Notes: a model not told the origin generated them from the sequence alone. A DNA stretch of 64,000 nt from Pontibacter mucosus (GCF_003054055.1 NZ_QBKI01000004.1:404373-468372); one strand, 5' to 3'. Shown: positions 1-9,533, numbered from the stretch's first letter. Numbers and translations are program-made.

Positions 1-1448
1 TTACCATACTTGGTGGTAAGATACCAAAAGGTGCTTTGCTGGTAGGCCCTCCGGGAACCGGTAAAACCCTGTTGGCGAAGGCTGTAGCCGGCGAGGCCGA
101 CGTTCCGTTCTTCTCCCTGTCGGGTTCCGACTTCGTGGAGATGTTCGTGGGTGTGGGTGCCGCCCGTGTGCGCGACCTTTTTAAGCAGGCCAAGGCCAAA
201 GCGCCGTGTATCATCTTTATCGATGAGATTGACGCCATTGGCCGCCACCGTAGCCGCGGCGCCACACCAGGCGGCAACGACGAGCGCGAAAACACCCTCA
301 ACTCCCTGCTGGTGGAGATGGACGGTTTCGCCACCGACTCTGGCGTAATTATACTTGCCGCCACCAACCGACCTGATACCCTGGACTCTGCCCTGCTGCG
401 CCCTGGCCGTTTCGACCGCCAGATCAGCATCGACAAGCCGGATATCAACGGTCGTACCGAGATCTTTAACGTGCACCTTGGCCCGCTTACCCTTGCTCCG
501 GATGTGGACGCAAAGAAACTGGCCGCTCAGACTCCTGGTTTTGCCGGTGCTGAGATTGCGAACGTGTGTAACGAGGCTGCCCTGATAGCTGCTCGCCGCA
601 ACAAAAAGGCGGTAGACCAGCAGGACTTCAACGACGCCGTAGACCGCGTGATTGGTGGTCTGGAGAAGAAGAACAAGATCATCTCCCCTGAGGAGAAGAA
701 AATTGTTGCTTACCACGAGGCAGGCCACGCCATTGCCGGCTGGTTCCTGGAGCACGCCGACCCATTGGTAAAGGTAAGCATCGTGCCGCGCGGTGTAGCC
801 GCGCTGGGCTATGCGCAGTACCTGCCGAAAGAGCAGTTCCTGTACACCACCGAACAGCTGATTGATGAGATGTGCATGGCCCTGGGTGGTCGCGCCGCTG
901 AGGAAATCGTGTTTGGTAAAATCTCGACCGGCGCTTTGAGCGATCTGGAGCGTATCACCAAGATGGCCTACAGCATCGTGACGATGTATGGCATGAACCC
1001 CAAGATTGGCAACGTGTCGTTCTACGACTCCAAGCAGTCTGAGATGACGTTCAGCAAGCCATACTCTGAGGCCACTGCCCAGACCATCGACGAAGAGGTG
1101 CGCCTGCTGATAAAGGCTGCCTACGACCGTACCATAGCACTGCTTACTGATAAAAGCCGTGAGCTGGAGGTAGTGGCACAGGAGCTGCTGGAGAAAGAAA
1201 TCCTGTTCCAGAGCGACCTGGAGCGCCTGGTTGGCAAGCGTCCGTTTGATACCCTGACTACCTACCAGGCCCATACGGCAGGCACTGACCGCAGCCAGAC
1301 AAAGAGCGAGGTAGAGCAGCAGCACCCGGTAGAGTTTGGCCAGACAGAGCACCCGGAGCAAGATCAGGGCAGCGTGCCAGGCACCCCTATCGGGAATAAC
1401 GGCAGCCCTACTGCCGAGCACGATAACGTAAACTCGAAAACAGCTTGA
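1..1448 (+). CDS. ftsH: ATP-dependent zinc metalloprotease FtsH (5' end outside window)
   Basis: Membrane AAA+ protease that degrades misfolded membrane proteins and short-lived regulators. The reading frame is open from base 3 to the stop at 1446-1448, so the N-terminal membrane anchor and linker lie upstream of the window. Visible in order: Walker A GPPGTGKT (45-68), Walker B IIFIDEID (about 210-233), the SRH region ATNRPDTLD...RPGRFDR (358-420), the zinc site HEAGH (714-728), and the likely third zinc ligand Asp in [10 protein letters not shown] (codon 942-944). The last ~60 residues form a Gln/Glu/Pro-rich, probably disordered tail. The LUD gene starts 11 bases after the stop, so the two are probably cotranscribed. 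Identity is certain; only the N-terminus is missing. Confidence 0.97.
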   Translation, partial: TILGGKIPKGALLVGPPGTGKTLLAKAVAGEADVPFFSLSGSDFVEMFVGVGAARVRDLFKQAKAKAPCIIFIDEIDAIGRHRSRGATPGGNDERENTLNSLLVEMDGFATDSGVIILAATNRPDTLDSALLRPGRFDRQISIDKPDINGRTEIFNVHLGPLTLAPDVDAKKLAAQTPGFAGAEIANVCNEAALIAARRNKKAVDQQDFNDAVDRVIGGLEKKNKIISPEEKKIVAYHEAGHAIAGWFLEHADPLVKVSIVPRGVAALGYAQYLPKEQFLYTTEQLIDEMCMALGGRAAEEIVFGKISTGALSDLERITKMAYSIVTMYGMNPKIGNVSFYDSKQSEMTFSKPYSEATAQTIDEEVRLLIKAAYDRTIALLTDKSRELEVVAQELLEKEILFQSDLERLVGKRPFDTLTTYQAHTAGTDRSQTKSEVEQQHPVEFGQTEHPEQDQGSVPGTPIGNNGSPTAEHDNVNSKTA

Positions 1449-1459
1449 TTTAAACAGGC

Positions 1460-2113
1460 ATGTACGAAGCAAAATCGAAAGAAATTGTATTAAGAAGAGT
1501 GAGAGAGGCGCTGGCTAAGTCGGCGCCTTTTCTGCCTCCTACCCCAGACTTCTCCTCGCCGCTGCACCAGGTAGTGCCGCTGGAGGACATGTCGATAGTC
1601 TTTGCGGAGAACTTCATCAAGAACGCGGGGGTGTTTGTATACTGCGAGAACGAGGAGGATTTCTTTGACCAGCTCTATGTGTACAAGCAAGAGCAGCAGC
1701 TGCAGCACCTCTACGTCTGGGAGCCCAACCTGCAGAAAGCCATTTATCAGGCAGGCATCGACTTTGTGGCCGATGAGGAAGCCTTTGTGCAAGGGGCAGA
1801 GGCCGGACTTACCACCTGCGAGGCACTCATTACCCGCACCGGAAGTATACTGGTGAGCTCGGCCAACGCCGGCGGCCGCCGCCTGAGCGTCTACCCCGCC
1901 ACGCACCTGGTCATCGCCAAAGCCAGCCAGCTGGTACCGGACATCAAAGATGGCCTGCAGCGCGTGCGCGACAAGTATAAAGAGAACTTCCCGTCGATGG
2001 TATCGCTGGTGAGTGGCCCCAGCCGCACCGCCGACATCGAGAAAACCCTTGTGATGGGCGCCCATGGCCCCAAGCAGCTAGTCTTATTCCTGATTGATGA
2101 CCTTCCGCATTAA
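1460..2113 (+). CDS. LUD domain protein (LutC/YkgG family)
   Basis: 217 residues, the normal size of a single-domain LUD protein. Family members include LutC of the LutABC lactate oxidation complex, but many Bacteroidota carry a stand-alone copy of unknown function next to ftsH. The C-terminal signature GPSRTADIEKTLVMGAHGP (about residues 186-204) is the typical LUD motif, and the central stretch TTCEALITRTGSILVSS is also typical. No lutA or lutB is adjacent, so a role in lactate use is not supported here. The ATG at 1460 lies 11 bases after ftsH, and the stop overlaps the start of lpxH by 17 bases, indicating a tight operon. Confidence 0.85.
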   Translation: MYEAKSKEIVLRRVREALAKSAPFLPPTPDFSSPLHQVVPLEDMSIVFAENFIKNAGVFVYCENEEDFFDQLYVYKQEQQLQHLYVWEPNLQKAIYQAGIDFVADEEAFVQGAEAGLTTCEALITRTGSILVSSANAGGRRLSVYPATHLVIAKASQLVPDIKDGLQRVRDKYKENFPSMVSLVSGPSRTADIEKTLVMGAHGPKQLVLFLIDDLPH

Positions 2114-2867
2114 CGAGTTAGCGCCAGGTAAAAAAGTATACTTCGCTTCCGATTTCCATTTGGGTGTGCCTGATGCCAAAAGCAGCCTGGCCCGCGAGAA
2201 GAAAATAGTGCGCTGGCTGGAGATGGCCAGACAGGACGCCGCCGCCATACTTTTGCTGGGCGACATCTTCGATTTTTGGTTTGAGTATAAACACGCCATC
2301 CCGAAAGGTTACGTGCGCTTACAGGGCAAGCTAGCAGAGCTGACGGATGCTGGTTTGCCCGTCCTCTTTTTCACGGGAAACCATGACATGTGGATGTTTG
2401 ACTACTTCCCGAAGGAACTGAATATCCCCATCATCCGCGAGCCTATCTCCACCCACATCGGCGGCAAATCCTTTTACATCGGCCACGGCGATGGCCTCGG
2501 CCCCGGCGACCATACTTACAAGGTGCTCAAGAAGGTGTTTGACAACAAGATGTGCCAGTGGCTCTTTGCCCGCATCCACCCCAACACCGGCATAGGAATT
2601 GCTAATGCATGGTCAAAACGCAGCCGCATCAGCAATGTGGAGAAGGACGAGAAGTTTTTCGGGGAGCGGGAGTGGCTGGTGCAGTATAGCCAGGAAGTGG
2701 AACAGCGGCAGCACCACGATTACTACGTGTTCGGTCACCGCCACCTGCCCCTGGAGATGCCGATTGGTGACAATGCCCTGTATGTGAACCTGGGTGAGTG
2801 GGTAAACTTCTGCACCTACGGCGTGTATGACGGAAATAAACTGGAACTGAAGACCTTTGAAGACTAG
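2097..2867 (+). CDS. lpxH: UDP-2,3-diacylglucosamine diphosphatase LpxH
   Basis: Hydrolyses UDP-2,3-diacylglucosamine to lipid X in lipid A synthesis at the inner face of the inner membrane. This is a 256-residue calcineurin-like metallophosphoesterase with metal-binding motifs SDFHLG (D19, H21), GDIFD (D56), GNHD (N95, H96), HGDG near residue 128 and GHRH near residue 214. The ATG at 2097 is preferred over the TTG directly before it. The start overlaps the LUD gene and the end overlaps the next gene by 11 bases, so it sits in the middle of an operon. Alternative family members are YbbF-type phosphoesterases, but the motif set fits LpxH well. Confidence 0.88.
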   Translation: MTFRINELAPGKKVYFASDFHLGVPDAKSSLAREKKIVRWLEMARQDAAAILLLGDIFDFWFEYKHAIPKGYVRLQGKLAELTDAGLPVLFFTGNHDMWMFDYFPKELNIPIIREPISTHIGGKSFYIGHGDGLGPGDHTYKVLKKVFDNKMCQWLFARIHPNTGIGIANAWSKRSRISNVEKDEKFFGEREWLVQYSQEVEQRQHHDYYVFGHRHLPLEMPIGDNALYVNLGEWVNFCTYGVYDGNKLELKTFED

Positions 2868-3687
2868 GAGAACCATACTCATACTTTGGCTGGCGCTGCT
2901 AACGCCGCTACTGGCGCAGGCGCAGGATACCCTGCTGGCGCCCGTGCTTTCCTTTAGCCATCGTATCAGCATCAGTTCCACCACCACCATCTCTCAGGAC
3001 CGCAACGGCAACATCTACCTCCTGGACGAGCGGCAGAACCTGCTGCGCCTCAACCCTGCCGGTCAGCCCATGGACACCTACTCCCCGCCCGCCCGTGGCC
3101 GCATCAGCAGCATCCACGCCTGGAACCCGATGAAGATTATGCTCTTTTATGAGGGAAGTCAGGAAATCACCTTGTTGGACCGCTTTCTGCGCCCCATCAG
3201 CACCACCGGCCTGCTGAACCTACAGTACGAAGGCACGGCCAAAGTAGCCGCCCCCGCCGGTGACCTTGGTTACTGGCTCTTTGATGAGACAAGGCTGTCG
3301 CTGGGTAAGCTGGACCCAAGCACACGGCAGTTATCCGTAGAAACCCCACTGAACCTGCTGCTGAGCCAGGAGCAGTTTGATGTGCGCCAGCTGCGCGAGT
3401 ACCAGAACCTGGTGTACCTGCTCGATTACAACAGCGGCATCCTTATCTTCGACAACCTGGGCAACTATAAAAAAAGGATTCCCATTGATGGCTTGCGCCA
3501 CATCGGCTTCCGCAACAACGAGTTATACTTTGTAAAGGAGGGCAAGCTATACTTCCTCGACCTGTACTCCACCAAAGAGCGTGTGCTGGAGCTGCCGCAG
3601 GAGCAGGTGTATATCTCAGCTTTGGTAGGCGACAAGCAGTTATACCTGTTCACCAAAAACGCGGTGGAGGTATACTCCCTGGAGTAG
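2857..3687 (+). CDS. Secreted beta-propeller-like protein of unknown function
   Basis: 276 residues with an N-terminal signal peptide (basic MKTRR, hydrophobic core, cleavage probably after AQA near residue 22). The mature part has repeated short strands of the type 'GNIYLLDERQNLLRLN', 'LVYLLDYNSGILIFDN' and 'NELYFVKEGKLYFLDL', suggesting a propeller of NHL/YVTN type; this is inferred from the strand pattern only. The start is a TTG at 2857 inside the end of lpxH, as no in-frame ATG precedes the signal peptide. It is the last gene of the ftsH-LUD-lpxH operon and converges on the SMR gene with a one-base gap. No specific function is recognised. Confidence 0.7.
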   Translation: MKTRRTILILWLALLTPLLAQAQDTLLAPVLSFSHRISISSTTTISQDRNGNIYLLDERQNLLRLNPAGQPMDTYSPPARGRISSIHAWNPMKIMLFYEGSQEITLLDRFLRPISTTGLLNLQYEGTAKVAAPAGDLGYWLFDETRLSLGKLDPSTRQLSVETPLNLLLSQEQFDVRQLREYQNLVYLLDYNSGILIFDNLGNYKKRIPIDGLRHIGFRNNELYFVKEGKLYFLDLYSTKERVLELPQEQVYISALVGDKQLYLFTKNAVEVYSLE

Positions 3688-3688
3688 C

Positions 3689-4018
3689 TTACTTTTCGCC
3701 GGAGAAAACCTTCAGCCCCACCACACCAGCAATAATCAGCAGGATGCAGATAATGCGGATAAAGTCGCGCGGCTCGTTCAGGAAGAAGATGCCCAGTATA
3801 GCCGTGCCGGCTGCCCCGATTCCAGTCCAGATGGCGTAAGCGGTACCCAGCGGCAGCGTTTTCATGGCCTGGGCCAGCAGTATAAAGCTCAGAATCATCA
3901 CCACAACGGTTACCACGCTCACGCCTATTTTGGTAAACCCCTCGCTATACTTCAGCCCGAAAGCCCAGCCAACCTCGCAAATCCCGGCCAGGATCAGGTA
4001 AAACCATGCCATGTTCAT
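3689..4018 (-). CDS. SMR family efflux transporter (SugE/Gdx type)
   Basis: A 109-residue protein with four predicted membrane helices, the standard size of small multidrug resistance proteins that work as dual-topology dimers in the inner membrane. The essential membrane glutamate is E15 in the context GICEVGWAF. The motif LPLGTAYAIWTGIGAAG resembles the SugE/Gdx guanidinium exporter branch more than EmrE. A shine-like AAGGA lies eight bases before the ATG. No guanidine riboswitch is visible in the short space upstream, so the substrate remains open: guanidinium or quaternary ammonium compounds. Confidence 0.88.
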   Translation of the reverse strand: MNMAWFYLILAGICEVGWAFGLKYSEGFTKIGVSVVTVVVMILSFILLAQAMKTLPLGTAYAIWTGIGAAGTAILGIFFLNEPRDFIRIICILLIIAGVVGLKVFSGEK

Positions 4019-4067
4019 AGGTAATTCCTTTTTAGTTAAGCCGCAAAGGTACGTAAATACCCCATTT

Positions 4068-4946
4068 CTATACTTTCTCCGGTATAGGCATTAGCATTTC
4101 GTACTGCCTTAGGAGCAGGGTGATGTTGCGGCCCTGCAGAAAAGAGATCGTACTTTGGGCAGTGTCTTCAATGTTGATAAACATCAGGGAGGGGGCCTCC
4201 ACCTGCTGCGCTGCCGCCCGCAGAAGCGCTGTGCCAATGCCTTTTCCGCGCCACTCCCGGCTTACGGCCAGTTGCGCCACCGCCCCATTTTTCCGGAAAA
4301 CTGAGATGTAGCCAACCACCTCCCCGCTTGCGGCGCGGGCTTCCAGTGTTCTGGACTGGTTTATACTTCTGCCCAGCGCCTCCAGGCTGTTCTGCCAGGT
4401 TGGCTTCACGTCCCAAAAGCTAGAGAGGGCAGCAAAGTCCGGTTGTGCCGCCTCCAGGATGTTGATCCCGACAGGAGGAGAGGCTTCTAGAAGCAAGTCC
4501 TGTTTCAGCGCCCGGAAGCAGCTAAGGGAGCGGGTGATGCGAAAGCCTATTTTCTCATAGGTTTTGAGTGCGGGCGCATTTCCCTCAATCACCTCCAGCA
4601 GGCATTGCCTCACCCCGCTTTTGCGCAACTTTGGCAGCAGGAAAGCATACATTTGCTGCGTCAGGCCCTGCCCCCTATACGTTGGCACCACGCCCGTGCC
4701 GGCATTGTAAGCCGTTAGCTCACCCTGCCAATCGCCTAAGGCCGTAAGTATAAACCCCGCCATTTCCTCCCCATCAAAGGCCGCCACGCAAAACGCCGGC
4801 ACAATCCCCTCCCGCTCCACCTTGTCCTTCAGCTGTTCCTCACTCAGTTGCACCGGCACCACATAGTCGGCAAAGGCTTTCAGGAAAGTCTCCCGCACCT
4901 GCGGCAGGTCCTGCGGGGTAAGGAAGGAGAGGCGGAGGTTGAGCAT
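4068..4946 (-). CDS. GNAT acetyltransferase with two GNAT domains
   Basis: 292 residues, about twice a normal GNAT domain. The first domain carries the acetyl-CoA pyrophosphate loop VVPTYRGQGLTQQMY (near residues 86-100) and the second VSREWRGKGIGTALL (near 232-246). Both loops keep the R-G-x-G pattern, so both sites could bind acetyl-CoA. The substrate cannot be told from sequence. It is 49 bases upstream of the SMR gene on the same strand and may be cotranscribed with it. Confidence 0.85.
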   Translation of the reverse strand: MLNLRLSFLTPQDLPQVRETFLKAFADYVVPVQLSEEQLKDKVEREGIVPAFCVAAFDGEEMAGFILTALGDWQGELTAYNAGTGVVPTYRGQGLTQQMYAFLLPKLRKSGVRQCLLEVIEGNAPALKTYEKIGFRITRSLSCFRALKQDLLLEASPPVGINILEAAQPDFAALSSFWDVKPTWQNSLEALGRSINQSRTLEARAASGEVVGYISVFRKNGAVAQLAVSREWRGKGIGTALLRAAAQQVEAPSLMFINIEDTAQSTISFLQGRNITLLLRQYEMLMPIPEKV

Positions 4947-5076
4947 GGGGTAAATTATAATAAGACTGATGTTGATAGCATTTACGGGAAGAAGGCTAGC
5001 GTAAGTATAACGGGATGCTTCGATTATGCTTGTACATCATCCATAGGAAGCATAAGCAACCCTATTCAAAAACAGC

Positions 5077-5084
5077 TACCTTTG
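5077..5084 (+). promoter_or_regulatory. Candidate Bacteroidota -7 promoter element before the glycosyltransferase
   Basis: TACCTTTG matches the TAnnTTTG -7 consensus known for Bacteroidota and lies 53 bases before the ATG of the GT4 gene. A clear -33 TTG at the proper spacing is not obvious, so this is a motif match only. Confidence 0.5.
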
Positions 5085-5136
5085 CAAAGCAAAGTTATAC
5101 TTTCCATCTGAAGGCTCTACCCCAAAAGCTCCTTGT

Positions 5137-6357
5137 ATGAACGTATTCGTAATCCCATCCTGGTTTCCATCCAAAGACCGCCCTCTCAGTGGGACCATGA
5201 TAAAGGAGCAGATCGAAGCTTTTTGTCAGTACTACCCCTCCGTTAATATGGGTGTCAGTATATGGGGGCAGCAGGAGGAGGAGTATCTTTTATGGACAAA
5301 AGATTATTTCCGAAACCTGAAGAAAATCTTAGCAGCAGATCGGGCTCCATACCACACAAAGCTTCTCCCCAACCTAAAAGTATACCACAGCCCTACCTTT
5401 ACCTGGTCAAGAAAGTTTTTGAATGGGAATACACGAAACATTTTTCAAGCAAATATCAGGAATCTTAAAACTTTCGAAGCAGAGCATGGGCCTGTCGATC
5501 TTATTCATGCGCATGTGGGCTACCCGGCAGGTATTATAGCCATGCAAGTAGCTGAGAAACTGCAAAAGCCTTTCTGCCTTACTGAGCACATGGGCCCTTT
5601 CCCTTGGAAACACACAACAAACAAGAAGGGAAAGTTAACCAGTTACTACAAAGCTCCTTACCTTAAAGCGGCCGTGAACATTGCTGTCAGCCCTTTTCAG
5701 GCGGAGATGATGCACAGGCAGGGTATCGACAACATTAAAGTGATTCCCAACTTTGTAGACGAAAAGATTTTTATCCCTGCGCACGAAAAACAGCCTGAGC
5801 CGGAGTCCTACACGTTCTTTTCACTCTCATACATTGCGCCTAATAAGGGAACTGACGTGGTGGTACGGGCAGCAGGTGAACTACTCAGAAAGTATAAAAA
5901 TGTAACGTTCAGGATGGGTGGAGGAGGTCCGTTTCTACAGAGTTGCCAGGCGCTAGCCGCTGAACTTGGCATAGCAGAGCACTTTACCTGGCTTGGAGAT
6001 ACTGATCGGGAAACAGCCTTACAGGAATTTCAGAAGTGCGATGCCTTTGTACTGGCCAGCCAGTACGAGTCTATGGGAATCGTGTATGTGGAGGCCATTG
6101 CCTGCGGAAAACCGATTATTGCTACCAAGTGCGGAGGTCCTGAGGCTACTGTAACTCCTGCCAACGGCCTGTTGGTAGAGAAAGACAATCCAACAGAGCT
6201 TGCGCAGGCTATGGAGCACATCATGACGCACCGCCATAAGTATGACAGCGATACTATCAGAGAGGATTTTCTGCGACGCTTCTCCACCCAGGCTGTAGTT
6301 CCGAGACTATTTGACCTTTATCACGAGATTATACAAGGCAAAAACACTAAGGCGTAA
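5137..6357 (+). CDS. Glycosyltransferase family 4 (GT-B fold)
   Basis: 406 residues. It transfers a sugar from a nucleotide or lipid donor, probably during surface polysaccharide synthesis at the cytoplasmic face. The N-terminal half shows the GT4 layout (SWFPSKDRPLSGTMIKEQIEA) and a loop with HAHVGYPAG. The C-terminal half has the retaining EX7E motif with E311 and E319 (SQYESMG...VYVEAIACGKPII) followed by the glycine-rich donor site. Base composition is more A/T-rich than its neighbours, as is common for exopolysaccharide genes. It converges on the flippase gene with an 11-base overlap at the stop codons. Together they suggest a small glycan module, although no other glycan genes are nearby. 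Confidence 0.9.
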   Translation: MNVFVIPSWFPSKDRPLSGTMIKEQIEAFCQYYPSVNMGVSIWGQQEEEYLLWTKDYFRNLKKILAADRAPYHTKLLPNLKVYHSPTFTWSRKFLNGNTRNIFQANIRNLKTFEAEHGPVDLIHAHVGYPAGIIAMQVAEKLQKPFCLTEHMGPFPWKHTTNKKGKLTSYYKAPYLKAAVNIAVSPFQAEMMHRQGIDNIKVIPNFVDEKIFIPAHEKQPEPESYTFFSLSYIAPNKGTDVVVRAAGELLRKYKNVTFRMGGGGPFLQSCQALAAELGIAEHFTWLGDTDRETALQEFQKCDAFVLASQYESMGIVYVEAIACGKPIIATKCGGPEATVTPANGLLVEKDNPTELAQAMEHIMTHRHKYDSDTIREDFLRRFSTQAVVPRLFDLYHEIIQGKNTKA

Positions 6358-7768
6358 ACTTTCTGCGGCCTAGAAGCAATAGTGATGCACCTCCGACAAG
6401 TATAATTCCTCCTGAGATAAAAGCCTTTATAACGGCAGATACATCTGCAGCAAAGTATACGGCCACTAACATTGCAACAGTCGCAGAGAGCCAATAGGCG
6501 GGATAAAAATTCACCTTCATCAGTTTTGTAACGCTCTTCAGGTAAAAGCCACTATACCCCATGTACATGAGCGCGGCGAAAGTGGTAAAGGCGGCAGCCT
6601 TAATTCCATATACTGGTAAAAGCACGAGGTTTAAAAGCACGTTACCTGCTCCGGCCACGAAAGAAATTTTCCACAGTTCTCCTGTTTTCTCCTTATAGGC
6701 AAGTATACTTTCAACTGCTAAGTGCATGGGTCGGTAGTTATAGCCCATCAGGATGATAATAGCCAAGGGGTAGGCTTGCCGCAACTCATCGTTTCGGATC
6801 AGAAGTCTAAAAACCTCCTTCATCCAAAGCGCGACCAGTGAGGTCACCGTCAGGAACAGCACCTGTAGTATAAGGGTGGTCCGCCATACTTCCTGCTGCC
6901 CTTTCTGCTCAGACGGACCGGCATATAGGGCCAGGTACATAGGCCTTGCTGCCTGCTCAACGGCATATGTCGCCCCCGAGAAGTATAAACCAAAGCTTGA
7001 GGCAATGTTGTAAAAACCTATCCTTTGCACAGGTACCCGCAGCACGTCCATCACCAGTCTGTCTGACGCATCGAGCAGGAAGGAAGACAGATGGTACGGA
7101 ATGGTGGGTACACTCACCAAAAGGGAAGATTTAATGCGGTGCAACTTAAACCGAAAGACAGGCCACAGCTGCTCTCTCCAATAAACGGGATATACATAAA
7201 ACAGGAAACTAACGCATATTCCTACAAACCCCGCATAAAACCACCCCATGTACCCCATGCGCAGATGGGCAATAAAGTAGATATTCAGCGCCACCGTCAG
7301 GGACCCAACCACAAAAGACTGTATGGAAATCAGGAGGGGACGCTGTTGCATCTGGTAGTGAAAACCGCCAAAAAAGATAGTATGGTTCAGGAGAAAGGCC
7401 GGCACAACCTGCAGCAGTATGATTTCCCATCGGTTGGCAGCGGCATCGTCGGGTATGCCAAAGTATAATACAGCCGTGAGCACAGCATTGTATACAACCG
7501 ACCATAGTATGAAAAAACCATGCACCTGCCGCCACACCCATTTATACCGCGTCGGGTGCTTTACAAACGTATTGCCCAATACCACGCTCAGCCCCAGCGA
7601 CTGCACCACCCCAAGCGCCGTGACGTAGGCCGTTACAACGCCTGCCACACCGTAGTCGGTGGTGGTGAGGTAAGGGGTGATAACAGGTAGGGCTAACACC
7701 CCGGCCACACGCGGTAATTGCGCAGCCAGCCCATAAATCGCCGCATGAGAGAGTAACTTCCGAAGCAT
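6347..7768 (-). CDS. Wzx-like oligosaccharide flippase / polysaccharide biosynthesis membrane protein
   Basis: 473 residues with about 12-14 hydrophobic helices, typical of the MOP superfamily (Wzx/MurJ-like). The N-terminus LLSHAAIYGLAAQLPRVAGVLALPVITPYLTTTDYGVAGVV fits the family: polar helix 1 followed by PxITxYLxxxDYG. It probably moves lipid-linked oligosaccharides across the inner membrane. Substrate is unknown. The neighbouring GT4 gene is convergent, not cotranscribed, yet the pairing supports a joint role in a surface glycan. Confidence 0.85.
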   Translation of the reverse strand: MLRKLLSHAAIYGLAAQLPRVAGVLALPVITPYLTTTDYGVAGVVTAYVTALGVVQSLGLSVVLGNTFVKHPTRYKWVWRQVHGFFILWSVVYNAVLTAVLYFGIPDDAAANRWEIILLQVVPAFLLNHTIFFGGFHYQMQQRPLLISIQSFVVGSLTVALNIYFIAHLRMGYMGWFYAGFVGICVSFLFYVYPVYWREQLWPVFRFKLHRIKSSLLVSVPTIPYHLSSFLLDASDRLVMDVLRVPVQRIGFYNIASSFGLYFSGATYAVEQAARPMYLALYAGPSEQKGQQEVWRTTLILQVLFLTVTSLVALWMKEVFRLLIRNDELRQAYPLAIIILMGYNYRPMHLAVESILAYKEKTGELWKISFVAGAGNVLLNLVLLPVYGIKAAAFTTFAALMYMGYSGFYLKSVTKLMKVNFYPAYWLSATVAMLVAVYFAADVSAVIKAFISGGIILVGGASLLLLGRRKFTP

Positions 7769-7927
7769 CGGTTAAAATTATACTTTATTTTGCAGTGGGT
7801 AGCATTCTGAGACTTTTTTCGTAAATAGCTCCATTACTTTCAGAGCAACGCGGCACCATTGCCCTCGTAGTGTTGTTGCCATACTTGTACTTTTAGGAGG
7901 CACAAAAGCAAAAGCCTAAATTTTTAG

Positions 7928-7984
7928 TATATTTGTTGATTACTGATTTTGAAAACAAGAATTAGCCTAGCTATATAAAGGAGA
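7928..7984 (+). promoter_or_regulatory. Candidate promoter and Shine-Dalgarno of ricT-like gene
   Basis: TATATTTG (7928-7935) matches the TAnnTTTG -7 consensus. AAGGAG at 7978-7983 lies at the right distance before a GTG codon at 7992. This decides the GTG as start, because no ATG exists in frame near the Cys-rich N-terminus. Confidence 0.6.
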
Positions 7985-7991
7985 TACAATT

Positions 7992-9533
7992 GTGGGATGT
8001 AGTTCATGTTCTAGTGGCGGATGCAGCACCGGTTCCAAACCGGGCGGCTGCAAAAGCAACGGCGGGTGCAGCACGGGAGGCTGTAACCGTTTAAACGTCT
8101 TCGACTGGCTCAGCGACATGGATATTCCAACGTCGTTTGAGGAGTTCGATATTGTAGAGATAAGATTCAAGGGAGGTCGGAAAGACTTCTTTCGTAATAT
8201 AAACCGGCTGGACCTGACCACCGGCGACGCCGTGGTCGTGGATGTGCCCAACGGCCATCACATTGGCTTTGTGTCGCTGAAGGGGGAGCTCGTGCGCCTG
8301 CAGATGCTTAAAAAGAAAGTGGATAATAATGAGGAAATCCGCAGCATCTACCGCATCGCCACGGAGCGCGACATGGAGAAGTTTAACGAGGCCCGCGACC
8401 AGGAAGGCACCACCATGTACCGCAGCCGCGAGATAATCCAGCAACTTGGCCTGAAGATGAAGCTTTCGGATGTGGAGTACCAGGCCGACAGAAGCAAGGC
8501 CACTTTTTACTACTCTGCCGATGATCGCGTGGACTTCCGCGATCTGATTAAGAAGCTGGCCGAAGAGTTCAAGATCCGCATCGAGATGCGCCAGATAAGC
8601 CTCCGCCACGAGGCAGGGCGCCTGGGCGGTATCGGTTCCTGCGGCCGCGAACTGTGCTGTTCTACCTGGCTGACCGATTTCAAAAGCGTTTCCACCACGG
8701 CGGCGCGCTACCAGAACCTCTCGCTGAACCCCAGCAAACTGAGCGGCCAGTGCGGGCGCCTCAAGTGCTGCCTCAACTACGAGCTGGAAACTTACATGGA
8801 GGCCCTGAAAGATATCCCGACTGTAAACCGGCCTTTGCAGACGCAACAGGGAGACGCCATCCTTCAGAAAACCGACATCTTCAAACGCATGATGTGGTTT
8901 GGCTACAGGGGCGACAATAACTGGTATCCTGTGCCGGTAGAGCGCGTGCAGGAGATACTCGAGCAGAACGCGAAAGGCGTTGTGGTAGAGACTTTATTGG
9001 TTGAGCCGGAAGAAGTGCCGAATCAGAACGAGTTTGTGTCGCAGGTGGAGGGCAGCCTGGAGCGCCTCGACGACAAGTTCAAGTCTAAAAAGAAGAAAAA
9101 GAAGAAAAAGAAAAAATCGGGCGGCGCCGCTACTCCTGAGCAGGCACAGCCGCAGCAGGAAAAGGTAGCAGAGGCACAGCCACCGAACAAGGAAAGGCAG
9201 GAACGGCCGCAAGCGCAGGCGCCAGCCACGGCCGAGCAGGGAGAGCAGCGCGCTCGCCGCCAACGCCCGCCCCGCAACCGAAACAAAAACAAAGCGGCCC
9301 AGGAAGGCGGTGAGCCCCGTGACAATGCGCCGGCGGCAAGAGAGCCACGCGAACCCAGGGAGCGCCGCGAGAAGCGCGAGCCAAGGGCTGTGCCCCCGGC
9401 AGCTGAGGGGGCACCAGAGGCAGGCGGCCAGCCGCAACAGGGCGGCGACCAAAAGCCACGGAAGCGCTCACGCAAGCCTTTCAGAGGCAAAAAACAGGAC
9501 CAAGGCAATAAACCACCACGCACTGATGCATAA
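7992..9533 (+). CDS. ricT: PSP1-domain protein, RicT/YaaT-like iron-sulfur regulatory protein
   Basis: 513 residues in three parts. Residues 1-35 are Cys/Gly/Ser-rich with at least eight cysteines, likely metal or Fe-S ligands. Residues ~40-290 form the PSP1 domain with the conserved GSCGRELCCSTWL and CGRLKCCLNYELETY motifs. In B. subtilis RicT (YaaT) the PSP1 protein acts with RicA and RicF, binds Fe-S clusters and helps RNase Y-dependent RNA maturation. Residues ~360-513 are a disordered tail with a long lysine run and Arg/Pro/Gln-rich sequence, suited to nucleic-acid binding. Start is GTG at 7992 because of the Shine-Dalgarno. It overlaps gldH by eight bases, and this ricT-gldH pairing suggests translational coupling. 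The exact role in Bacteroidota is unproven. Confidence 0.88.
   Translation: MGCSSCSSGGCSTGSKPGGCKSNGGCSTGGCNRLNVFDWLSDMDIPTSFEEFDIVEIRFKGGRKDFFRNINRLDLTTGDAVVVDVPNGHHIGFVSLKGELVRLQMLKKKVDNNEEIRSIYRIATERDMEKFNEARDQEGTTMYRSREIIQQLGLKMKLSDVEYQADRSKATFYYSADDRVDFRDLIKKLAEEFKIRIEMRQISLRHEAGRLGGIGSCGRELCCSTWLTDFKSVSTTAARYQNLSLNPSKLSGQCGRLKCCLNYELETYMEALKDIPTVNRPLQTQQGDAILQKTDIFKRMMWFGYRGDNNWYPVPVERVQEILEQNAKGVVVETLLVEPEEVPNQNEFVSQVEGSLERLDDKFKSKKKKKKKKKKSGGAATPEQAQPQQEKVAEAQPPNKERQERPQAQAPATAEQGEQRARRQRPPRNRNKNKAAQEGGEPRDNAPAAREPREPRERREKREPRAVPPAAEGAPEAGGQPQQGGDQKPRKRSRKPFRGKKQDQGNKPPRTDA

Noticed and set aside
3689..4067. Guanidine riboswitch for the SugE/Gdx-like gene
   Set aside because: Only 49 bases separate it from the upstream gene and none of the guanidine aptamer motifs is visible.
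9080..9120. Possible frameshift at the lysine run in the ricT-like gene
   Set aside because: The frame continues intact through the basic tail to the stop overlapping gldH, so no frameshift is needed.
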